Both the position numbers and the translations under genes were made by a program. Under the pieces are notes generated by a model. The model had not been told where the DNA came from and did no database searches. It saw nothing but the letters and a program-made list of their open reading frames with translations. 64,000 nucleotides of DNA from Aliiruegeria haliotis (GTDB lineage Bacteria; Pseudomonadota; Alphaproteobacteria; Rhodobacterales; Rhodobacteraceae): contig NZ_PVTD01000012.1 in the NCBI RefSeq assembly GCF_003003255.1, positions 62,001 through 126,000 on the forward strand. The letters run 5' to 3'. Position 1 is the first letter of the stretch, and each line of letters begins with the position of its first letter. Of this stretch, positions 8,140 to 17,524 are shown piece after piece.

Positions 8140-9240
8140 CTACTGGCCCGTATGTTGGATCTGCGCCGGGTCGAGCAGGACGGCCGTAGCGTTTTGAACT
8201 GCGATGATCGTGCCGGGGATCAACCCGGCCTGTGCAGATGCACCACTCTGAAAGGCATCCGCCATTTTCTGCCGGTTCTCTGACAGTTTTATCAGAGTTG
8301 GGGAACTGACCACAGTCATGTGGACGTTGCGGGTGTCGCGAAATTCACTCACGTCCAGCACGACGATGTCATGTTGTGCGATCGGTTCCACGGTCTCAAG
8401 GTTGCCTACGCGCCGATCGTGGCCGGTCACCTGCGCGGACACGCGCAACGCCCTGTCCCGGCTGGAGGTGAAGACCAGAAACGGCTGTGGCAACTCACCG
8501 ATATCGTCGATGACCGCATTGAAGACATCGACGTCCATGTCCGGTGCCATCAGCGCCACGCCATTGATCCGGTCCCATGCGGCGCCGCGACCAGAAAGCG
8601 ACATCTGTCGCAATGTCTCCAGGGTCACCTGCGAGCCGAGGGAGTGGGCCAACAGGATGATGCTCTGCGCACCGGCGGCAGCGGTTTCCTCGATGAGGTC
8701 CTGAAGTCCTCGGCGCGCATAGAGCACGCTGTCGCGGTCATGGGGGTATCCAATTGCGGTGCCGCTGGAGGGCCAGGCGTAGTGGACCGGCAAGGCATCA
8801 ATAGGCAGATCCTGTTTCATCTGCGCGGTCCGGAACACCCCGTCGGCCAGCGTATTGTTGTAGCCGTGGATGAAGATGAAGACTTCGCCGTTCCAGTCCG
8901 GGTTCTGTCGCAATTTCCGGGTGATGGCGGCCCGGTATCCCTGGTCGCTCAGCGGCTGGAGCCTGCGGGTCATGAAATGCCGGGACGGATCGTCACCGAT
9001 CTCGACACGGCCAACCTCATGTCGCGGTGGAACAGAGACAGCGACTTCCGCGAAACTGATCCTGTCGCGCTTGCTGGGGTGGTAGAGCCCGTCCGGTGTT
9101 TTCGCCCGGGTTGTACCCACCAGGACGTTGACCGTCGAACCAGTATCCTCCGGCACCTCCCTAGGGCGGATGTCGGCATGTGGCGTGCACGCACACAGGA
9201 GGGCGACCAGCCCGCAGTGGATCAACACGCGCGGTATCAT
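8140..9240 (-). CDS. Putative lipoprotein alpha/beta hydrolase (DUF900 esterase family)
   Basis: Encodes 366 residues. The N-terminus is a lipoprotein-type signal with a possible lipobox ending at Cys18 (LCAC). The hydrolase core shows the oxyanion strand IFIHGYNN (123-130), the nucleophile motif AHSLGSQ with Ser200, and a C-terminal histidine region (RNVHMTVV). This is the DUF900 alpha/beta-hydrolase family, whose members are predicted esterases of unknown substrate. It is the first gene of a two-gene unit with the MFS transporter; a joint role in handling an ester compound is possible but unproven. Confidence 0.8.
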   Translation of the reverse strand: MIPRVLIHCGLVALLCACTPHADIRPREVPEDTGSTVNVLVGTTRAKTPDGLYHPSKRDRISFAEVAVSVPPRHEVGRVEIGDDPSRHFMTRRLQPLSDQGYRAAITRKLRQNPDWNGEVFIFIHGYNNTLADGVFRTAQMKQDLPIDALPVHYAWPSSGTAIGYPHDRDSVLYARRGLQDLIEETAAAGAQSIILLAHSLGSQVTLETLRQMSLSGRGAAWDRINGVALMAPDMDVDVFNAVIDDIGELPQPFLVFTSSRDRALRVSAQVTGHDRRVGNLETVEPIAQHDIVVLDVSEFRDTRNVHMTVVSSPTLIKLSENRQKMADAFQSGASAQAGLIPGTIIAVQNATAVLLDPAQIQHTGQ

Positions 9241-9406
9241 GCTGTCCCTCTACTCCGATCGGGGACCATGTACCATGACCGACCATGCGGCGTCCGGTCT
9301 CGCTCTCACCACGACCGGGTTTCGCACACGCGCCTAGGCACATTGTGGTGTCCCGCCGGGGCGGAAAGGACCCTGATTGCTGGCACCGGCCCAGGACCGG
9401 ATGATA

Positions 9407-10714
9407 TCAGAGGACGTAGCGGCTCAGGTCGGCCGACTTGGCCAGTTCGCCGAGGTTTTCCTCCACGAATGCCGCATCGACGATCACCGATTGCCCGGCG
9501 CGGTCCGGCGCGGCGAAGCTCAACTCCTCGAATACGCGCTCCATCACCGTGTACAGCCGCCGCGCACCGATGTTCTCGACCGATTGGTTCACCTCGGCGG
9601 CCATGCGGGCAAGCGCGGCAATCCCATCTTCCGTGAAATCGACAGTCACCTGTTCGGTTCCCATCAATGCCGTGTACTGGCGGGTCAGTGCGTTGTCGGT
9701 TTCCGTCAGGATGCGGACAAAATCGCCTTCGGTCAGGGCACGCAGCTCCACCCGGATCGGCAGACGGCCCTGCAACTCCGGCAAGAGATCGGATGGTTTG
9801 GCAATGTGGAATGCGCCCGATGCGATAAACAGGATGTGGTCGGTCTTCACCGGGCCATGCTTGGTAGAGACGGTCGTGCCCTCTATCAGCGGCAGCAGGT
9901 CGCGCTGCACACCCTCCCGGCTGACGTCACCGCCCCGTGCTTCCTGGCGCGCACAGACCTTGTCGATCTCGTCGAGGAAGACGATTCCGTTTTCCTGAAC
10001 GGCTTCCAGCGCGGCCTTGGTCACTGCTTCGTCATCGAGCAGCTTGTCGGCCTCCTCGCCGATCAGCACGTCGTAGCTGTCGGCGACGGTCAGCTTCCGC
10101 TTTACCGTGCGGCCACCGAATGCCTTGCCGAAGATGCTTCCCAAATCCATCGCGCCCATGTTGGCGCCCGGCTGACCGGGGATCTCGAACATCGGCATCG
10201 AAGGTGCCGAGTCTGCAACCTCCAGTTCGATCACCGTATCGTCCAGTTCGCCACGCTTGAGCTTCTGGCGGAACATCTCCCGGGTCTGCTCCCGCGCGTC
10301 GGAGCCGGCAATGGCTTCGACCACGCGATCTTCGGCGTTGCGGTAGGCCTTGGCCTTGACCTCGTCACGCATGTAGTCGCGGGTCTGCTGGATCGCGGCG
10401 TCTACCAGATCGCGCACGATCTGCTCCACGTCGCGGCCGACGTAGCCGACTTCCGTGAATTTCGTCGCTTCGACCTTGATGAAGGGCGCGCGGGCAAGCT
10501 TCGCAAGGCGACGGCTGATTTCGGTCTTGCCGACACCGGTCGGGCCGATCATCAGGATGTTCTTCGGATAGACCTCGTCGCGCAGGTCGGCATCCAGTTG
10601 CTTGCGGCGCCAGCGATTGCGAAGCGCCACGGCCACGGCGCGCTTGGCGTCCCTTTGGCCGATGATGAAACGGTCGAGTTCCGAGACGATTTCCCGGGGC
10701 GTCAGGTCGGTCAT
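9407..10714 (-). CDS. hslU: HslU ATPase subunit of the HslUV protease
   Basis: Encodes 435 residues. HslU is the AAA+ unfoldase that feeds proteins into the HslV peptidase. Walker A GPTGVGKT is at residues 57-64 and Walker B IVFLDEID at about 244-251. The GYVGRD pore loop lies near 90-95, and the C-terminal tail RYVL, which docks into HslV, is intact. The insertion (I) domain is the variable stretch between about 110 and 230. Unusually, hslV is not adjacent: a methyltransferase gene on the other strand and a membrane-protein gene lie between them. Confidence 0.97.
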   Translation of the reverse strand: MTDLTPREIVSELDRFIIGQRDAKRAVAVALRNRWRRKQLDADLRDEVYPKNILMIGPTGVGKTEISRRLAKLARAPFIKVEATKFTEVGYVGRDVEQIVRDLVDAAIQQTRDYMRDEVKAKAYRNAEDRVVEAIAGSDAREQTREMFRQKLKRGELDDTVIELEVADSAPSMPMFEIPGQPGANMGAMDLGSIFGKAFGGRTVKRKLTVADSYDVLIGEEADKLLDDEAVTKAALEAVQENGIVFLDEIDKVCARQEARGGDVSREGVQRDLLPLIEGTTVSTKHGPVKTDHILFIASGAFHIAKPSDLLPELQGRLPIRVELRALTEGDFVRILTETDNALTRQYTALMGTEQVTVDFTEDGIAALARMAAEVNQSVENIGARRLYTVMERVFEELSFAAPDRAGQSVIVDAAFVEENLGELAKSADLSRYVL

Positions 10715-10843
10715 GTTTGTCTGCCCTTCGTGGCAATGTTCCGGCCTAGGTAATCATGTTGACGCGGGACGCAACCGCACCGGGCAAATTTCGGTCTCAA
10801 GAAACCGGTCGCCCCGTCCGGTCTTTCGCGATAAGCACGGTCA

Positions 10844-11953
10844 ATGACCACCCCTGACTTCGAAATCTTCCTCGTGTGCGCGCCCGGGCTTGAGACCGTG
10901 ATGGCGGAGGAAGCGGCCGTGCTTGGCTTCTCTCCCACGGAAATCCTCGCCGGTGGCGTCCAAATCCGGGGCAATTGGCCGGACGTCTGGCGCGCCAACC
11001 TGGAGCTTCGGGGCGCCACGCGCGTGCTGGCGCGCATCGGGTCGTTCCGGGCGTTCCACCTGGCCCAGCTCGACAAGCGGGCGCGGAAGTTTCCCTGGGC
11101 CGAAACCTTGCGCGCCGATGTTCCGGTCCGGGTGGAGGTCACGTGCAGGAAATCGAAGATCTACCACAAGGGCGCCGCTGCCCAACGGATCGAACGCGCC
11201 CTGTCGGAGTCTCTGGGCGTCTCAATCGCGGAGGATGCACCCGTCCAGCTCAAGGTTCGGATCGAGGATGACCTATGCACATTCTCCGTCGATACCTCCG
11301 GCGCTTCGCTGCACAAACGCGGCCACAAGGCGGCCGTGGGAAAAGCGCCCATGCGGGAAACAATGGCCGCCGCGTTCCTGCGAAAATGTGGCTATGACGG
11401 CACCGAGCCGGTGCTTGATCCGATGTGTGGTTCCGGCACATTCGTGATCGAGGCTGCGGAGATCGCCGCGGGCCTGCAACCCGGTCGCGCACGGGACTTC
11501 GCTTTCGAGCACCTCTCGACCCATGATGCGTCTTCTCTCGCGGCGCTGCGCCGGACGGTCGGCACGCCAACGGATGTCCGGTTTCACGGCTCCGACCGCG
11601 ATGCCGGTGCCATCCGCATGAGCGAGGCGAACGCGGATCGCGCCGGTGTGGCCGACTGGACGCGGTTTCAGACCTGTCCGGCAAGCGAGATCAAGCGGCC
11701 CGACGGTCCGCCCGGCCTCGTGATCGTCAACCCGCCTTACGGTGCCCGTATCGGCAACCGCAAACCGCTCTTCGCCCTTCACGACAGTCTTGGTCGTGCG
11801 CTCAAAGACCGGTTTTCAGGCTGGCGCGTGGGGATCGTCACCTCTGACAAGGGGCTGGCGAAGTCGACCGGATTGCCTTTCCGGCCGGTGGATCCGCCGG
11901 TGGCCCATGGTGGGCTGAAGGTCACGTTGTTCCAGACGGATCCCCTGCCCTAG
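10844..11953 (+). CDS. THUMP-domain class I SAM-dependent RNA methyltransferase
   Basis: Encodes 369 residues. The THUMP region covers roughly residues 55-160 and is followed by a Rossmann methyltransferase domain with the SAM-binding motif DPMCGSGTF (192-200) and the catalytic NPPYG motif (296-300), which marks N2-guanine or N6-adenine methylation. The closest named families are RlmL (23S rRNA m2G2445) and the YpsC/YcbY group. The exact rRNA position cannot be told from sequence. The gene stands alone on the plus strand between hslU and the hslV unit and converges on the membrane-protein gene, leaving a 19-bp gap. Confidence 0.88.
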   Translation: MTTPDFEIFLVCAPGLETVMAEEAAVLGFSPTEILAGGVQIRGNWPDVWRANLELRGATRVLARIGSFRAFHLAQLDKRARKFPWAETLRADVPVRVEVTCRKSKIYHKGAAAQRIERALSESLGVSIAEDAPVQLKVRIEDDLCTFSVDTSGASLHKRGHKAAVGKAPMRETMAAAFLRKCGYDGTEPVLDPMCGSGTFVIEAAEIAAGLQPGRARDFAFEHLSTHDASSLAALRRTVGTPTDVRFHGSDRDAGAIRMSEANADRAGVADWTRFQTCPASEIKRPDGPPGLVIVNPPYGARIGNRKPLFALHDSLGRALKDRFSGWRVGIVTSDKGLAKSTGLPFRPVDPPVAHGGLKVTLFQTDPLP

Positions 11954-11972
11954 CGGCCGATCTGTACGGTGA

Positions 11973-13037
11973 TCACCGGAGCTGCCCCCAAGGCGGCAGT
12001 CGATCCTTTCCGGGGAAGCTCGGCAAGCCGGACATGATGCCACCGCGAAGCCGTTCCCACTGCGCACCGAGCAGCACCAGTCCCAGCCCGAGCCCCAGTA
12101 CGGCAAGACCGGCCTGGCGCTCCAGGATGATGACGGCGAGAGCGACCACATACCCGACACCGGCCACCAGGAACGACCGCCTGTCGATCACGATGGCAAA
12201 AAGCGCCATCAGGCAGAGGAACGCAATCAACGCTGCCTGTGCTGCGGGGGTGTCCACCTCCAGCAAGGTCAGCGCCACGGTGTTGACGATGGCAGGTGCG
12301 GAAATGACATGCAGCCAGAAACCCGCCTGTGACCGACGCGTGATCCGGTGAGGATCACCCATGTCGAACCACAGCGCCACGGCTGTACCGATCACCCCCA
12401 GCGCGATAGTCAGCACCGCGTAGGGCCCTTCGTTCGTCAGGTGGAAGAAATCGGCGGCAGTTGGCCACCCTGCCCCGCCAAGCACGAGCATCGAACCAGT
12501 CGTGACAAAGACCCCCAGCCCGATAAGGGCCATGGTGAACGGCACCCGGAACCAGAAGTAGTGGAGGATAAACAGTGCCGTCGTCAGCCCGGACGCAAAA
12601 GCGACACGCACATGAAACGCCAGGCCCAATTGCCAGCCAAGCGTCATGCCCAGTTGCAGCGCGCCAACGCCGAACATCATCACCAGCGCAATGGATGGTG
12701 CCACCATCCGCCGCTTGAGCGTGAAATAGGTCGACAACCATGCGGAGACCGCCAACGTGATCAGCGCATAGATCCCGCCGGTCGACCCGCTGTTGCCAAG
12801 CTCTGCAAGTGTTGACAGCCCGCTTACCACCATCCAGCCGGTGAACAGCACCCCAAGCCCGACAACGATGAAGATCTCGTTGAAACCACGGAACAACTCG
12901 AAGGGCTCGTCCAGCCCATCCATGTTCTCGCGTACGCCGTGCCGTTGCTCCGCCAATGCGAGAATGGAGGCTGCCTGGGCCTCCGAGATCATCCCGGAGC
13001 GGACGGCGGCGCGTATATCGTCGCGATCCAGGTTCAT
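11973..13037 (-). CDS. Polytopic membrane protein, DUF2157-like
   Basis: Encodes 354 residues. A short soluble N-terminus ([20 protein letters not shown]) resembles the helical start of DUF2157 membrane proteins. It is followed by about 9-10 hydrophobic segments and a basic C-terminus. Function is unknown. The start overlaps the end of hslV by 4 bp, so it is translated from the hslV message. In many bacteria hslU occupies this place, so a link to HslUV is possible only by position. Confidence 0.7.
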   Translation of the reverse strand: MNLDRDDIRAAVRSGMISEAQAASILALAEQRHGVRENMDGLDEPFELFRGFNEIFIVVGLGVLFTGWMVVSGLSTLAELGNSGSTGGIYALITLAVSAWLSTYFTLKRRMVAPSIALVMMFGVGALQLGMTLGWQLGLAFHVRVAFASGLTTALFILHYFWFRVPFTMALIGLGVFVTTGSMLVLGGAGWPTAADFFHLTNEGPYAVLTIALGVIGTAVALWFDMGDPHRITRRSQAGFWLHVISAPAIVNTVALTLLEVDTPAAQAALIAFLCLMALFAIVIDRRSFLVAGVGYVVALAVIILERQAGLAVLGLGLGLVLLGAQWERLRGGIMSGLPSFPGKDRLPPWGQLR

Positions 13038-13591
13038 GCTTTGATGGTTTCGACCGTCAGGTTGCCATTGGTATAGACACAGATGTCCGATGCGATCGCC
13101 ATTGCCTTGCGTGCGATCTCCTCCGCGCCCATGTCGCTGTCGATCATGCCGCGCGCAGCCGCCAGCGCAAAATTGCCGCCAGAGCCGATGGCTGCGATCC
13201 CGTGCTCGGGTTCAAGCACGTCCCCTGCCCCGGTGATCACCAGCAGCTCCGTGCCATCCGTGACGATCAGCATCGCTTCGAGCTTCTGCAGGTATTTGTC
13301 CGTGCGCCAATCCTTGGCCAGTTCCACGGCAGCGCGGGCAAGCTGCCCCGGCGTAGCCTCAAGCTTCGTTTCAAGCCGCTCCAGCAGCGTGAAGGCATCC
13401 GCGGTAGAGCCGGCGAACCCGCAGACGACATCCTCCCCGCCCGGACTCAGGCGCCGCACCTTGCGCGCGGTTCCCTTGATCACGGTCTGTCCGAGGCTCA
13501 CCTGACCGTCACCGGCCACGACAACCTCGCCGTCTTTCTTCACACCGATGATCGTCGTCCCGTGCCAGCCGGGAAAATCACTGTCGGCCAT
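13034..13591 (-). CDS. hslV: HslV peptidase subunit of the HslUV protease
   Basis: Encodes 185 residues. HslV forms the two-ring peptidase chamber. The catalytic N-terminal threonine is exposed after removal of a short propeptide; it lies in the HGTTIIGV segment around residues 10-12. [23 protein letters not shown] and IGSGG are characteristic. ATG 13591 was chosen because GGAGG lies 5 nt upstream; the in-frame ATG 13603 overlaps that ribosome-binding site. The gene overlaps the downstream membrane-protein gene by 4 bp. hslU lies 2.3 kb away in the same orientation and must have its own promoter. Confidence 0.95.
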   Translation of the reverse strand: MADSDFPGWHGTTIIGVKKDGEVVVAGDGQVSLGQTVIKGTARKVRRLSPGGEDVVCGFAGSTADAFTLLERLETKLEATPGQLARAAVELAKDWRTDKYLQKLEAMLIVTDGTELLVITGAGDVLEPEHGIAAIGSGGNFALAAARGMIDSDMGAEEIARKAMAIASDICVYTNGNLTVETIKA

Positions 13592-13665
13592 GTCTGCCTC
13601 CATCTTGGTCGAACCCTATATGGCCCCGCCCCCGGCGCCACACAACCGCATGGGCAAGGGTCCAT

Positions 13666-13700
13666 GAAAAAGGGCGCCTGCAGGCGCCCTTCATTTCTTT
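13666..13700 (-). terminator. Intrinsic terminator after trxA
   Basis: A 22-bp perfect palindrome, two 11-bp arms AAGGGCGCCTG and CAGGCGCCCTT (13670-13691), is flanked by AAAA on the left and TTTCTTTT on the right. It lies 54 bp beyond the trxA stop and can end minus-strand transcripts from trxA. It is structurally symmetrical. Confidence 0.8.
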
Positions 13701-13753
13701 TGACCGAACCTCGCAATCCGTGCGGCTACGGGGTCGGACGAGATATCGAGAGA

Positions 13754-14074
13754 TCAGATCGACTCGTCGATCCAGGCTTTCAGCGCGGCCTTCGGCGCGG
13801 CGCCGATCTTGTTGGAGACGACCTGCCCATCCTTGAACAGGAACAAGGCCGGGATGCCACGCACGCCCATGGCGGCGGGCGAGTTCGGGTTCTCGTCGAC
13901 ATTCACCTTGGCGATCTTGATCTTGTCGCCATATTCCACGGCAAGCTCCTCCAGAGCCGGGCCGATCTGCTTGCAGGGTCCGCACCACTCGGCCCAGAAA
14001 TCCACCACAACCGGGACGTCCGACTGCTTGACGTCAGCATCAAAGCTGTCGTCGGTCACTGCAAAAGTTGCCAT
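13754..14074 (-). CDS. trxA: Thioredoxin
   Basis: Encodes 106 residues, the standard thioredoxin length. The active site WCGPC is at residues 30-34, preceded by VVVDFWAE, and the conserved cis-proline lies in GIPALFLF. It reduces protein disulfides in the cytosol, using electrons from thioredoxin reductase. A ribosome-binding GGAGA lies shortly before the start. It is 57 bp downstream of addA and is the last gene in the tsaE-addA direction, ended by a strong hairpin. Confidence 0.97.
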   Translation of the reverse strand: MATFAVTDDSFDADVKQSDVPVVVDFWAEWCGPCKQIGPALEELAVEYGDKIKIAKVNVDENPNSPAAMGVRGIPALFLFKDGQVVSNKIGAAPKAALKAWIDESI

Positions 14075-14131
14075 TGCTTTCTCCTTCGCATCACGCGTTG
14101 GAGCGGAACGTAAGGACGGCCCCGGCGGGCG

Positions 14132-17100
14132 TCAAGGCGCGCTGGCTCCGCTCACCGCGTCGTGCACAAGATCGTCAGGCAGCGGCATCAGGGTGGCGTT
14201 CCGGGTCCACAGTATTGCCGTTTCGACGCGCTTGCCGGGGTAAATCCGTTTCAGCGCAGCGGCATAGGCCCCCATCTGGCGCAGCAGGCCAAGCGGGGTT
14301 TGCGCCGGGGTCGCGGGCACGGTTGCGTTGGTTTTGATATCGACGGCCAGAACGGCATCCGACGTGACGACAAGACGGTCAATGGTTCCGAAGATCTGCC
14401 TGCCGCCGAGCTCCTGCAGGTCGGCCGTTATGCCGACTTCCGCAAGTGTGCCGGGTGCGAACAGCGAGGCGAGGTCCGGGGATTGCAGGATCCGACGGGC
14501 CTCTGCCAGCAACCCCGGGATCACCGTTGGTTCAACCTCCCCATCCAGGATACCCGGGGCAAGATCATCCCACTTTTCAATTGGATAGGTCGGAAGGTGC
14601 TCCAACAAGGCGTGCAACCGGGTGCCACGCAGCATCGCCTCCTCCTCCGACAGACCTGCCTCGCCGGGCAAGGCCTTGGCGCCGCCAAGATCAGAGGGCG
14701 AGAGCGGCCCCACCGGTCGATCCGGCGTTTCCGCTGGTGTTGCGATCCAGGACGGCAGCGATCGTGCGATCGTCTCAACCGGCGCGACGGCGTCGGGCCG
14801 GCTGCCGGTTGTCCATTGTGGTGATTGCAGCCGCAGACCGGTCTCTGCCACATCAAATCCGGGGAATGCCTGTTCGCGTGCGTCCAGTGACCTGAGGCCT
14901 CGCTCCACCTGTTCATACCAACTGTCACCGGCGCGGCTGAACTTGCCCGCCGCAGCAACAACCAACCATTGCTCGGCCCGGGTCATCGCAACATAGAGCA
15001 GCCGTTGCGCCTCTTCCTGCCGTTTCTCGATTGCGGCCTGTTTGAGCGCCCGCACACCGTCCGGCAGATCGGCATTTGCACCGGACCAGAGCGGCGTGCC
15101 GTCTGGACCCGGCAGCAGGTCGCCCTTGAACTCGTGCGGCGCCTTTCGATGCGCGGTGTCCGGCAGAAAGACAATCGGGCTCTCCAATCCCTTTGCGCCA
15201 TGCACCGTCATGACGCGCACCTTTGATCCGCGCCCCTCCGCGCGCCGCTTTACCTTGATTTCCGTACCTTCCATGCGGGCAAGGAACCCGGTGAGGCTCG
15301 GTGTTTCGGCCTGTTCATATGCCAACGCTTGTGCGAGCAGCGCATCGATCCCGTCCGAGGCTTCCTCCCCAAGCCGGGCGACAAGGCGACGCCGTCCATC
15401 CTGTTCGGTCAGCAACCGTTCCAGAAGGTCGTACGGGCGCAGGAAGTCGGCCTCGTTTCGCAACTGCCGCAACGCGGAATGGGTTTCCGGATACTCGGCT
15501 TTTCGCCGGCGCAATGCCTGCCACAGGTACTCGCCGTCGCCCCGCTCCGTCGCGAGGTCAAACAGTTCCGCCTCTGACCAGCCGAAGAGCGGTGAGCGCA
15601 AGATCTCCGCCAGTGACAGGTCGTCCTCGGGCATTGCGAGGAAAGAGAGCGCGGACCGCAGGTCACGTACGGCCAGTTCCTCGCCAAGCTTCAACACGTC
15701 GGCCCCGGCGACGTTCAACTCCTGCGTCTTCAACGCCCGAATGATCTCGTGGAACAGAACGCCCCGGCTCTGGACGAGGATCAGCACATCGCCCTCATGG
15801 ATCGCGCGCGGCGCAAATGCGCCGCCGACTTGTTCCCACAGGAAGCCATGGTCGACCATCTCGCGAACCTGTGCCGCGATCCGGCGGGCGAGCGTCACGG
15901 TGTGGTGTTCGTCGCTCACCTGGTCCACAGGGTCGTACCATTCCCCACGTTCCGGTTTCTCGCCCGGTTCGATCAAGGGCCACAGATCCACGCGCCCCGG
16001 CATTTCCGCCTTGAAGGCGATGTGGCTGACCGCGTCGCCCATGCCTTTCGTGTTTGCCTCGAACGTGAAGTCCACGGCGCTCAGGATGCGCTCCGAGGAG
16101 CGGAAGGAATACTGGAGCTCCAGTTGCTGCAACCCGAGGCCAAGGTGCCCCAGACGTTCGGAAAAGCTGTCGCGCATGCGGGTGAAACCTTCCGGGTCGG
16201 CCCCCTGGAAGGAGTAGATCGACTGTTTCAGGTCACCCACCACGAAGATCGTGCGTTCTCCCGCTTCGGCGCTGCCCTTGCCGGCGGTGAACTCGCGGCT
16301 GAGGTGCTCGATCACCCGCCACTGCAGCGGGCTGGTGTCCTGCGCCTCGTCCACAAGGATATGGTCGATACCGCCGTCGAGCTTGTAGAGGACCCATTCC
16401 GCCACGCCGGGGCGGGCCAGAAGCTGCTCCGCCTTCTGGATCTGGTCGTCGAAATCGAGCCACCCGCCTGCGTCCTTCCGGGCGGCGTATTCCGGCAGAA
16501 ACGCAGCAGCGAAACCGTGCAGGATCAGCGTTCGACGCGCGGCTTCCAGCGCAAGGAACTCCTGCCGTGCGCATGCGACGGCCTCGGCCATTGCGTCGAA
16601 ATCATCGGCAAGCGGCCCAAGGTTTTCCCGCGCCTTCTTTGTGATCGCCGTCGCCTTCGGCTGGTGCATGTTTTCGCCGGAGGCATAGAGGCAACGCTTT
16701 GCCAGCAGGTCGAATGCTGCATGGCTCATTCCGCCGGCAAGGATCTGCCGCAGGTCAGCGGCCAAAACGACCATTGTCTTCGATTCCATCGCCAGAAGGT
16801 CGGCGATCTGGCCAAACGTGCCGGGTTCCAAAGCGGCGTCGAGGTCAGCGAGGATGTCGTCGGCGGTCCGACCCGGGATCAGGCCGAACTGTCGATAGAC
16901 CTTGTCCGGATCCGGCGGCTTTGGAAGCCTATCGCGGTTCGCGGCAATCTCCGAGGCAAGCCCGGTGAGATCCGGGTCACTCACGAGCGCCGCCATCTTG
17001 GCAAAAAGCTCCGGCTGGGCGGACGCGATACTGTCGAGTACCTGGGACTGGAGGCTCGCGGTGGCCTCCTCGTCGAGCTCGCGGAAGCCGGGGCTTACGC

Positions 17101-17524
17101 CGGCCTCAAGCGGGAACCGGCGCAGGATTCCGGCACAGAAGGAGTGGATCGTCTGGATTTTAAGCCCGCCCGGCGTCTCGATGGCGCGGGCAAACAGGCG
17201 ACGGGCTTTCGCAAGGGTATCGGCATCGGGGGCAGCCTCGACCCCGAGCTGCGCGAGGGTGCTGCGGAGGTCGTCATCATCGAGCATCGACCACTCGCCG
17301 AGCCGGCCGAACAAGCGGTTCTGCATCTCGCTTGCGGCGGCCTTGGTGTAGGTCAGACACAGGATGTTCTGCGGTGAGACATCCGCCAGCAGCATGCGCG
17401 CCACACGGTCGGTCAGCACCCGGGTCTTGCCGGAGCCCGCGTTCGCCGACAGCCAGGTCGAGGCCACCGGATCGGCGGCACGGATCTGGCGCAGGGTAGC
17501 ATCGTCGAATTGGGGTGCGCTCAT
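14132..17524 (-). CDS. addA: AddA helicase-nuclease subunit (double-strand-break repair)
   Basis: Encodes 1130 residues. AddA is the alphaproteobacterial counterpart of RecB: a UvrD-type 3'-5' helicase with a C-terminal RecB-family nuclease. Walker A is ANAGSGKT (27-34), helicase motif II appears as LVDEAQDTSP, and the motif RLLYVAMTRAEQ is in the second half. The nuclease motif lies near the C-terminus (IFGTIDRLVV and LAVDIKTN). Together with AddB it resects broken DNA ends for recombination. The start overlaps the addB stop by 4 bp, so the subunits are translationally coupled. Confidence 0.96.
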   Translation of the reverse strand: MSAPQFDDATLRQIRAADPVASTWLSANAGSGKTRVLTDRVARMLLADVSPQNILCLTYTKAAASEMQNRLFGRLGEWSMLDDDDLRSTLAQLGVEAAPDADTLAKARRLFARAIETPGGLKIQTIHSFCAGILRRFPLEAGVSPGFRELDEEATASLQSQVLDSIASAQPELFAKMAALVSDPDLTGLASEIAANRDRLPKPPDPDKVYRQFGLIPGRTADDILADLDAALEPGTFGQIADLLAMESKTMVVLAADLRQILAGGMSHAAFDLLAKRCLYASGENMHQPKATAITKKARENLGPLADDFDAMAEAVACARQEFLALEAARRTLILHGFAAAFLPEYAARKDAGGWLDFDDQIQKAEQLLARPGVAEWVLYKLDGGIDHILVDEAQDTSPLQWRVIEHLSREFTAGKGSAEAGERTIFVVGDLKQSIYSFQGADPEGFTRMRDSFSERLGHLGLGLQQLELQYSFRSSERILSAVDFTFEANTKGMGDAVSHIAFKAEMPGRVDLWPLIEPGEKPERGEWYDPVDQVSDEHHTVTLARRIAAQVREMVDHGFLWEQVGGAFAPRAIHEGDVLILVQSRGVLFHEIIRALKTQELNVAGADVLKLGEELAVRDLRSALSFLAMPEDDLSLAEILRSPLFGWSEAELFDLATERGDGEYLWQALRRRKAEYPETHSALRQLRNEADFLRPYDLLERLLTEQDGRRRLVARLGEEASDGIDALLAQALAYEQAETPSLTGFLARMEGTEIKVKRRAEGRGSKVRVMTVHGAKGLESPIVFLPDTAHRKAPHEFKGDLLPGPDGTPLWSGANADLPDGVRALKQAAIEKRQEEAQRLLYVAMTRAEQWLVVAAAGKFSRAGDSWYEQVERGLRSLDAREQAFPGFDVAETGLRLQSPQWTTGSRPDAVAPVETIARSLPSWIATPAETPDRPVGPLSPSDLGGAKALPGEAGLSEEEAMLRGTRLHALLEHLPTYPIEKWDDLAPGILDGEVEPTVIPGLLAEARRILQSPDLASLFAPGTLAEVGITADLQELGGRQIFGTIDRLVVTSDAVLAVDIKTNATVPATPAQTPLGLLRQMGAYAAALKRIYPGKRVETAILWTRNATLMPLPDDLVHDAVSGASAP

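Noticed and set aside
9377-10753. 458-codon plus-strand open frame opposite hslU
   Set aside because: Mirror frame of hslU with no family match; hslU motifs are complete.
15749-17377. 542-codon plus-strand open frame inside addA
   Set aside because: Antisense to a gene with full helicase and nuclease motifs; no ribosome-binding site or family.
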